The notes under the pieces are model-generated. The model saw only the letters and a list, made by a program, of their open reading frames with translations, was not told the origin of the DNA and did no database searches. DNA of 64,000 nt, from NCBI RefSeq assembly GCF_016100455.1, contig NZ_JACFSK010000001.1, positions 1,302,001 through 1,366,000 on the forward strand. Direction: 5' to 3'. Position 1 is the first letter of the stretch; each line of letters begins with the position of its first letter. Made by a program: the position numbers and the translations under genes. The stretch comes from Bartonella sp. M0283 (lineage in GTDB: Bacteria; Pseudomonadota; Alphaproteobacteria; Rhizobiales; Rhizobiaceae). Below are positions 59,029 through 64,000 of the stretch, one piece after another.

Positions 59029-59119
59029 TGGCGGAGAAGAAGGGATTCGAACCCTCGAGAGCCTTTTGAGCTCTACTCCCTTAGCAGGGGAGCGCCTTCG
59101 ACCACTCGGCCACCTCTCC
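59029..59119 (-). tRNA. tRNA-Ser (anticodon GCU)
   Basis: The minus strand folds into a 91-base class II tRNA including an encoded CCA. The acceptor stem is GGAGAGG paired with CTTCTCC (one G-U), discriminator G. The anticodon loop CTGCTAA sits on a stem of CCC/GGG type and reads GCT, for AGC/AGU serine codons. A long variable arm (AGAGCTCAAAAGGCTCT) is typical of tRNA-Ser, and the T loop is TTCGAAT. It is a possible integration site for islands, but no repeated 3' end was found nearby. Confidence 0.97.
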
Positions 59120-59703
59120 GAGAGCAGCCAATAAACATTCTTTCACGGAAGTTCAAGCGATTTTCTCAAAAAATCGATTTTTATACATAATATATAATAA
59201 TGAAGGTCCCACTGTCCGCAGTTCGTTCGAACAGAAGAGATCGCTTGAACAGTGTGCCCCGAAAAAAACCGTTTCTACGACAAGCTTATGTCGCATTAGG
59301 TTAGATTTAAAAAACCTTCTGCCCAACGACAAACCGCATATTGATACTCAAACACAGCCAAACCGGACCTTATGATTAGGAGCGACAACGACTCGAAAGA
59401 TAGTTTATCACCTGTCAATTTTTTGGGTTAAAGTTATTTTAACAAAAAAATATGGTTAATAATTCACAAACAAATCAGTTGAACCCCCATCTTTTTGTGT
59501 CATTTTTGCAACAAGGTGCGACGATACGCCCTTCAAAACCCCGCTTTTTCCTTTTTCACGGTTGAATCAAAAATATCGTCGGGTATGTTCGATTCATGAA
59601 GAAGGAGCGCTCGCGTGCGACTTTTTCGGTTAAGGGGATCGGGATTCAAACTTTCTGAACTTCGTGAACCCGACCCAATTTTAACTTTGACTGGAGGTCA
59701 GAT
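59120..59703. other. Region upstream of the porin
   Basis: A 584-base gap holding the porin promoter and a long 5' leader. No gene was found. A candidate sigma-70 promoter is listed separately. Confidence 0.5.
59562..59589 (+). promoter_or_regulatory. Candidate porin promoter
   Basis: TTGAAT and TATGTT are separated by 16 bases and lie about 115-142 bases upstream of the porin ATG, giving a leader of roughly 105 bases. The downstream ribosome binding site GGAGGT at 59693-59698 is very strong. The promoter is inferred from consensus only. Confidence 0.4.
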
Positions 59704-60960
59704 ATGAACATTAAGAGCCTTCTTCTCGGCTCCGCTGCAGCTCTCATTGCAGTTTCTGGCGCTCGTGCAGCTGACGTTGTCGTTGCAGAGCCGGAACCCG
59801 TTGAATATGTACGCGTCTGTGACGCTTATGGTGAGGGATATTTCTATATTCCAGGTACTGAAACTTGCATGCGCATTTCCGGTTATGTCCGTGCCGACAT
59901 TGCGGGTGGTGACAATGTTTATGCCCGTAAGCGGGGTGAGATTGATCGTGATACTTACGCTTGGCGTACACGTGCAACACTCCGTTTCCACACAGCATCT
60001 GAAACAGAACTTGGCACATTGCGCACATTCGTTGAATTGCGTTCACAATGGGACGAAGGTGCGGAATATGATCACAAAGGCGATTCCGCTAGTGGACAGC
60101 TCCGCTTTGCATTCATCGAACTCGGTGGCATCCGCGTCGGTCTTGATGAATCCATTTTCCACCATTGGACAGGTTATTATGGTAATGTCATTAATGACGA
60201 CGTCTTGAGTCCGATGGCTTACTCACGTACCAACGTCATCAGCTACACCTTCAACGCAGGAAACGGTTTCTCCGCTATCTTGGGTGTTGAACAGGGCAAC
60301 AGTGACGCCGACGGTTACGGCTATAGATACCACAACGATTATGCTGATATTGCAGATGTCAAAGGACATAAACTGAGCAGCAAAATTGATGATTACACAC
60401 CAAATGTCGTTGGCGGCTTGAAATTCGTTCAAGGCTGGGGTGGTGTTTCTGTTGTTGGCGCATATGATGCCTATTATGAAGAATGGGCTGCCAAGGCTCG
60501 TTTGGATTTGAACGTTACCGATCAGTGGAGCGTTTGGGTCATGGGCGGATATAAATCTGCTGACGATTACTATAATAGAGACTACACATACGGTTATGAA
60601 TCCAATTCTTCTACACGTACAAGAAATGGCTTAACTAAAATTGGCGTTTATCGCCAAGTCAACTCGATCTATGGTGATTGGGGTGGCGATTGGGCTGTTT
60701 GGGGTGGTACAACCTTCAAATTCAACAAGAAGACCAGCTTCAACGCTCAGGTTGCCTATGACGATACAGATACATTTGCTGCATCTGTTAACGTAAAATA
60801 TGAATTGGTTCCGGGTCTCGTCATTACTCCTGAATTGACATATATTTCTTGGGAAAATGACTACAGCGCTCGTAACGAAATTAGAAACGAAAAGATCGTT
60901 GACTCTCTGAAAGGTCAGGATGCTTTCCAGGGTATGCTTCGTATCCAACGTTCGTTCTAA
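59704..60960 (+). CDS. Major outer-membrane porin (Omp2b-like)
   Basis: A 418-residue alphaproteobacterial porin. It has a signal peptide (MNIKSLLLGSAAALIAVSGA, cleavage after ARA), the conserved N-terminus VRVCDAYGEGYFYIPGTETC with its two cysteines, then MRISGYVRADI, followed by alternating beta strands and a terminal aromatic (MLRIQRSF). It forms a trimeric diffusion channel in this family. The strong ribosome binding site and the good terminator mark a highly expressed, monocistronic gene. Compared with Brucella Omp2b, length and start are alike. Confidence 0.95.
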   Translation: MNIKSLLLGSAAALIAVSGARAADVVVAEPEPVEYVRVCDAYGEGYFYIPGTETCMRISGYVRADIAGGDNVYARKRGEIDRDTYAWRTRATLRFHTASETELGTLRTFVELRSQWDEGAEYDHKGDSASGQLRFAFIELGGIRVGLDESIFHHWTGYYGNVINDDVLSPMAYSRTNVISYTFNAGNGFSAILGVEQGNSDADGYGYRYHNDYADIADVKGHKLSSKIDDYTPNVVGGLKFVQGWGGVSVVGAYDAYYEEWAAKARLDLNVTDQWSVWVMGGYKSADDYYNRDYTYGYESNSSTRTRNGLTKIGVYRQVNSIYGDWGGDWAVWGGTTFKFNKKTSFNAQVAYDDTDTFAASVNVKYELVPGLVITPELTYISWENDYSARNEIRNEKIVDSLKGQDAFQGMLRIQRSF

Positions 60961-60983
60961 TTCTTGAAAGAATTGAAAATAAG

Positions 60984-61011
60984 AACCGGTGGTTTTACCA
61001 CCGGTTTTTTT
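60984..61011 (+). terminator. Rho-independent terminator of the porin gene
   Basis: Ten-base arms AACCGGTGGT and ACCACCGGTT with a three-base loop are followed by a T-run, 24 bases after the porin stop. This is the clearest terminator in the window. Confidence 0.95.
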
Positions 61012-61918
61012 ATGCCACAAAATAATTTTAGTTTTATGTCAAAAACCAATTAAATTGGACCACTACTCGGAATGGCGCGTATAAAAGCGCATTCGATCAA
61101 TTTAATAAAAAGCGAAACTAGTCCTGTTACAGGAAAACGCAGTTTGAATGCCGGTCCTTCAGGCCATTTGTTTTTCAACATTTGTTATGAGGCGGTTTGG
61201 CGTAAATCGGTTTGGTTTTTTTCATCATTTCCAATCTTCTACCAGTTGGAATCGATATACAGTTTGAATTTTCGTAGTTATCGACAAACCCGACCATTTG
61301 CGCCTGATCATATTCAAATTGTGATAGAAATAACCACTGCGATCTTGATGACCACCTTTCGATGTTAAAGAAAACAAGAGTGCCATTGCACATCAATAGT
61401 GAAATGTCGGATCGCTCATTTCACATTTGTGAAAGTGGCAAATTTTGCTTAATTTCGGGTATGTATAGCGCAAATAAATTCACTCCAATAATCTAATCGA
61501 TAAGCTCATTATGAAAATAACTAACGCACAAGGTTTTCATTCATAATCGTTATTTTTTCATATAAATTTTCATTTATATTATTTTTATTATTTCAATACA
61601 ATAAAATTAATGAATAAAAATTCATTTTTTAGTTATAAATAAACGTTTTATATATATATCATAAAATATATTATTTCATTATATTATTTTAATAATGAAT
61701 ATTTGATAAAATTTCATTATATATTTTATATCAATTGAAATTTAAAAAATGAATATCAGTCGTTGCAATATGCCATTGCCGAAAAACAACTTCAATTTTC
61801 AAAATTCCGGATTAAAATCATAGGCATAACGATTTATTGATATCTACGGTAGAGCCTTTTTATGCTAGTCGTTTTAGAAAGCTTTGTAGCATATCGCCCG
61901 CTGTAACTGGATTGGATT
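61012..61918. other. AT-rich intergenic region
   Basis: A 907-base gap between the porin terminator and the aminotransferase gene. Positions 61545-61760 are nearly pure A/T with ATAT runs. ORFs in 61070-61370 on either strand lack ribosome binding sites and family resemblance. The aminotransferase promoter is expected near 61800-61900. Confidence 0.5.
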
Positions 61919-63040
61919 ATGTCAGACAAATTTGTTTTTCCGGCTGTCACGCCTCTTGTCGCTTCATTACCTTCGACTGTTCCTTTTACAGGTCCTGAAG
62001 CTATCGAGCGAAAAACGGGGCATTTATTTCGTGCAAGATTAGGTGCCAATGAAAATGGTTTTGGGCCTGCACCTTCCGTCATTGAGGCTCTTAAAAACTC
62101 TCCTAATGAAGTTTGGAAATATGGTGACCCTGAAAATTACGATCTCACCAATGCGCTCGCAGAGCTGTACGACTTAAAGCCGAATGAGCTAACCATCGGT
62201 CCCGGAGTAGATTCTCTTCTGGGCTTGATTGTACGCCAATATATCGAGCCCGGTGATGTTGTTATCAACTCGCTTGGCGGATATCCGACATTCAACTATC
62301 ACGTAGCAGGTTTTGGCGGAAAACTCGTGGAAGTCCCCTATCTAAATGACAAGGCTGATCTTCAGGCTCTATCGGATGCAGCGCATAAATATAAAGCAAA
62401 AATTGTTTATCTCGCAAATCCGGATAACCCTTTGGGGACATGGCATAACGAAAACGCGATTGAAGCTTTTATCAAGAGCTTGCCTGAAACTACACTATTG
62501 GTTCTTGATGAAGCTTATGGCGAACTTGCGCCGAAAAACGAATTGCCTGCCATGTCAAAATTATGGCCCAATGTTTTGAGAATGCGCACCTTCTCCAAAG
62601 CTTATGGTCTTGCCGGATTGCGCTGTGGCTATGCAATCGGTTTTTCCGAGCTGATCAACATGTTCGATAAAATTCGTGACCATTTTTCTGTCAATAAAAT
62701 GGCACAAATTGCAGCCTTGCAAGCTCTGTCAGATCGCAAATATCTCGAGGATGTCATCAAGAAAATCGAAACGGCAAAGCAGCAAATTGTAACAATCGCT
62801 GAAAAAAACGGATTAAAAACTTTGCCGTCTGCAACCAATTTTGTTGCCATTGATTGTGGTCGTGACGGGAAATTTGCGACAGCTGTTTTAAATGAACTTA
62901 TAAAACGGCAAATATTCGTACGAAAACCTTTTGTGCCTGTTCTTGATCGGCTCATTAGGGTGAGTGTTGGTCCTCGCAAAGAACTGGACCTTTTTGCTGA
63001 GGCTTTCTCATACGCGCTGATTGCGGCAGATAAGGGGTGA
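61919..63040 (+). CDS. hisC: HisC-like pyridoxal-phosphate aminotransferase
   Basis: A 373-residue class I/II aminotransferase. RLGANENGFGPAPSVIEAL, the segment WKYGDPENYDLTNALAELY, LANPDNPLGTW, LVLDEAYGEL and the cofactor lysine in TFSKAYGLAGLRCGYAIG follow the HisC pattern, and the C-terminal RVSVG fits too. Histidinol-phosphate is the expected substrate, but close relatives act on aromatic amino acids; there are no other his genes nearby. The DUF423 gene begins six bases after its stop. Confidence 0.85.
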   Translation: MSDKFVFPAVTPLVASLPSTVPFTGPEAIERKTGHLFRARLGANENGFGPAPSVIEALKNSPNEVWKYGDPENYDLTNALAELYDLKPNELTIGPGVDSLLGLIVRQYIEPGDVVINSLGGYPTFNYHVAGFGGKLVEVPYLNDKADLQALSDAAHKYKAKIVYLANPDNPLGTWHNENAIEAFIKSLPETTLLVLDEAYGELAPKNELPAMSKLWPNVLRMRTFSKAYGLAGLRCGYAIGFSELINMFDKIRDHFSVNKMAQIAALQALSDRKYLEDVIKKIETAKQQIVTIAEKNGLKTLPSATNFVAIDCGRDGKFATAVLNELIKRQIFVRKPFVPVLDRLIRVSVGPRKELDLFAEAFSYALIAADKG

Positions 63041-63045
63041 AAAAT

Positions 63046-63411
63046 ATGTCTGATTTGAATAAACGTATATTATGCGGCTTTTCCGGCCTTTATGGCGCCG
63101 GTGGTATTGCTGCTTACGCGGCTGCCTCGCATATCGGCGGCTATTACGAAGCAGTAGCACCCGTCCTTCTTGGCAATGCAGCTGCACTTCTAGGCCTCTC
63201 GGTTGCCACGAAAACAAATATCGTCATGCGCCTTTCAGGTGTTCTTATCATTATTGGCGTTGCGCTTTTTGCATTGGATATCATGTGTCGCGAATTTGCC
63301 GAAACACGGCTCTTTCCTTATGCAGCCCCGCTTGGAGGCACAATCAACATTCTCGGCTGGCTTTTGCTGATCATTGCCGCATTTTTGCCTTTCGAAAAAG
63401 AAGACGTTTAA
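63046..63411 (+). CDS. DUF423-family small membrane protein
   Basis: A 121-residue protein with four hydrophobic segments, including SGLYGAGGIAAYAAASH, VMRLSGVLIIIGVALFALDI and APLGGTINILGWLLLIIAAF, the last holding the glycine motif typical of DUF423 proteins (APLGG). The ATG at 63046 has AAGGGG nine bases upstream; a GTG three codons earlier overlaps the hisC-like stop. It is probably co-transcribed with the aminotransferase. The family function is unknown. Confidence 0.82.
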   Translation: MSDLNKRILCGFSGLYGAGGIAAYAAASHIGGYYEAVAPVLLGNAAALLGLSVATKTNIVMRLSGVLIIIGVALFALDIMCREFAETRLFPYAAPLGGTINILGWLLLIIAAFLPFEKEDV

Positions 63412-63565
63412 CATCTCTATTGCCTATCGAAACTTCTCTAGCATTTTAAACACCTTGAATGCCGTATTTTGGGACTTCTATGTTCAACGATAAGCTGCGT
63501 TCTTTTTAAAGAGTCATCAATCACGTTTTATAGATGTTGACAAAATAACCATTTAAGCCAAACAT

Positions 63566-63685
63566 GCACATCAACCTTGGGGAGCCTTTCGGGGCTGAGA
63601 GTCTGTATCGGGAATGATTAACGTCTGATCTTTACAGTGACCCATTGAACCTGAACCAGTTAGGACTGGCGGAGGGATGGTGTTT
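63566..63685 (+). promoter_or_regulatory. TPP riboswitch (THI element)
   Basis: The conserved parts are present in order: CTTGGGGAGCC, GGGGCTGAGA (63591-63600), GACCCATTGAACCTGA (63639-63654) and CTGGCGGAGGGA (63666-63677). ACATCAACCTT at the 5' side can pair with AGGGATGGTGT at the 3' side to form P1. It should repress the downstream thiamine genes when thiamine pyrophosphate binds. The GGAGGG ribosome binding site lies inside the 3' strand of P1, so control of translation is likely. Confidence 0.95.
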
Positions 63686-63838
63686 ATGTTTGACCTGCTC
63701 GACGAAGAGCAGTCATTTGATTTTCAATCATTCCGATCCGGTTTTTCGTTGCGTTCCAAGAATTTACATTCTGGATATCACACAGCTGGTTCATTCCGGC
63801 TTAACGGGATTGCAAATTTTCCTTGCAACCTCATTTGA
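63686..63838 (+). CDS. Possible 50-residue leader ORF between TPP riboswitch and thiO
   Basis: An ATG at 63686 (or in frame at 63677) follows GGAGGG of the riboswitch by nine bases and is open for 50 codons (MFDLLDEEQSFDFQSF at the start). It ends six to fifteen bases before the thiO start candidates. The sequence matches no family I know. In rhizobia thiC normally takes this place, so this could be a remnant or a leader peptide that couples riboswitch control to thiO. Confidence 0.4.
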   Translation: MFDLLDEEQSFDFQSFRSGFSLRSKNLHSGYHTAGSFRLNGIANFPCNLI

Positions 63839-63853
63839 TTGTGGATGATGCGA

Positions 63854-64000
63854 ATGCAAAAAACGAACAAGAAAATACTTGTCAAAGGATGTGGCGTTGC
63901 AGGCTTGACCAGCGCTTATATGTTAGCAAAAGCGGGAGCTGAAATAACGATCTCGGCTCCGGATGATTCTCCCCGTGGAGCTGCAAGCTGGTATGCCGGC
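63854..64000 (+). CDS. thiO: Thiamine biosynthesis glycine oxidase-type FAD protein ThiO, N-terminal part
   Basis: The gene is cut by the right edge; about 49 codons are seen. The dinucleotide-binding motif is KILVKGCGVAGLTSAYMLAK, and SPRGAASWYAG at the edge is the usual ThiO follow-up. ThiO oxidises glycine to iminoglycine for the thiazole ring. Starts at 63845, 63848 and 63854 are all in frame; the last has GGA at good distance. Control by the upstream TPP riboswitch supports the call. ThiS, ThiG and ThiE are expected next. Confidence 0.85.
   Translation, partial: MQKTNKKILVKGCGVAGLTSAYMLAKAGAEITISAPDDSPRGAASWYAG

Noticed and set aside
59029..59119. Genomic island integrated at tRNA-Ser with att repeats
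   Set aside because: No integrase gene and no second copy of the tRNA 3' end were seen in the window, so an island boundary cannot be supported.

Overview
The window looks like chromosome of a low-GC member of the Hyphomicrobiales, most probably Bartonellaceae (a Bartonella-type genome; this is inferred from protein content, no rRNA is present). Supporting signs are the alphaproteobacterial rpoZ-rsh-pyrE / acpS-lepB-rnc-era-recO block, a two-cysteine alphaproteobacterial porin, Rhizobiales-only small secreted proteins and a complete hmu haem-uptake locus. The first 28.8 kb is dense housekeeping sequence; the rest is gene-poor and mosaic, with very AT-rich spacers around accessory modules.

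Layout. 0-8.6 kb: start of a DUF421 membrane protein, cysS, an SRAP (YedK/HMCES) DNA-protein crosslink protein, three small conserved proteins, a HAD hydrolase and dihydroorotase on the minus strand, then ygfZ, an HD hydrolase and a tyrosine phosphatase in a tight plus-strand operon. 8.7-11 kb: panC-panB and a secreted GlcG/HbpS protein. 11.6-23.1 kb: minus-strand block rpoZ, rsh, pyrE, fnrN, hemN, DUF2062, acpS, lepB, rnc, era, recO, interrupted by a plus-strand fosmidomycin-resistance-type MFS gene. 23.3-28.8 kb: NYN protein, UDG family 5, smpB, dapA and a soluble lytic transglycosylase.

28.8-64 kb: a 3133-residue inverse autotransporter (LysM, beta-barrel, about 23 Ig-like domains) with a BON-like membrane protein upstream; the haem locus (TonB-dependent receptor, hemP, hmuS, hmuT, hmuU, hmuV); a luciferase-like monooxygenase with two AhpD/CMD-family partners; a frameshifted MFS gene; a two-gene DUF262 module, one protein with a DUF1524 HNH domain, probably a restriction-type defence system; tRNA-Ser(GCU); a major porin with a clear terminator; a HisC-like aminotransferase with a DUF423 protein; and a TPP riboswitch leading into thiO, which is cut by the window end.

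The points I would follow first are: the C-terminal QFDLF on the SRAP protein, which looks like a beta-clamp-binding motif; the DUF262 pair; the three-domain B-C-A super-repeat in the giant adhesin; and a 50-codon ORF whose ribosome binding site lies inside the TPP riboswitch closing stem, just ahead of thiO. No CRISPR array, intact prophage, insertion sequence or rRNA operon was seen.
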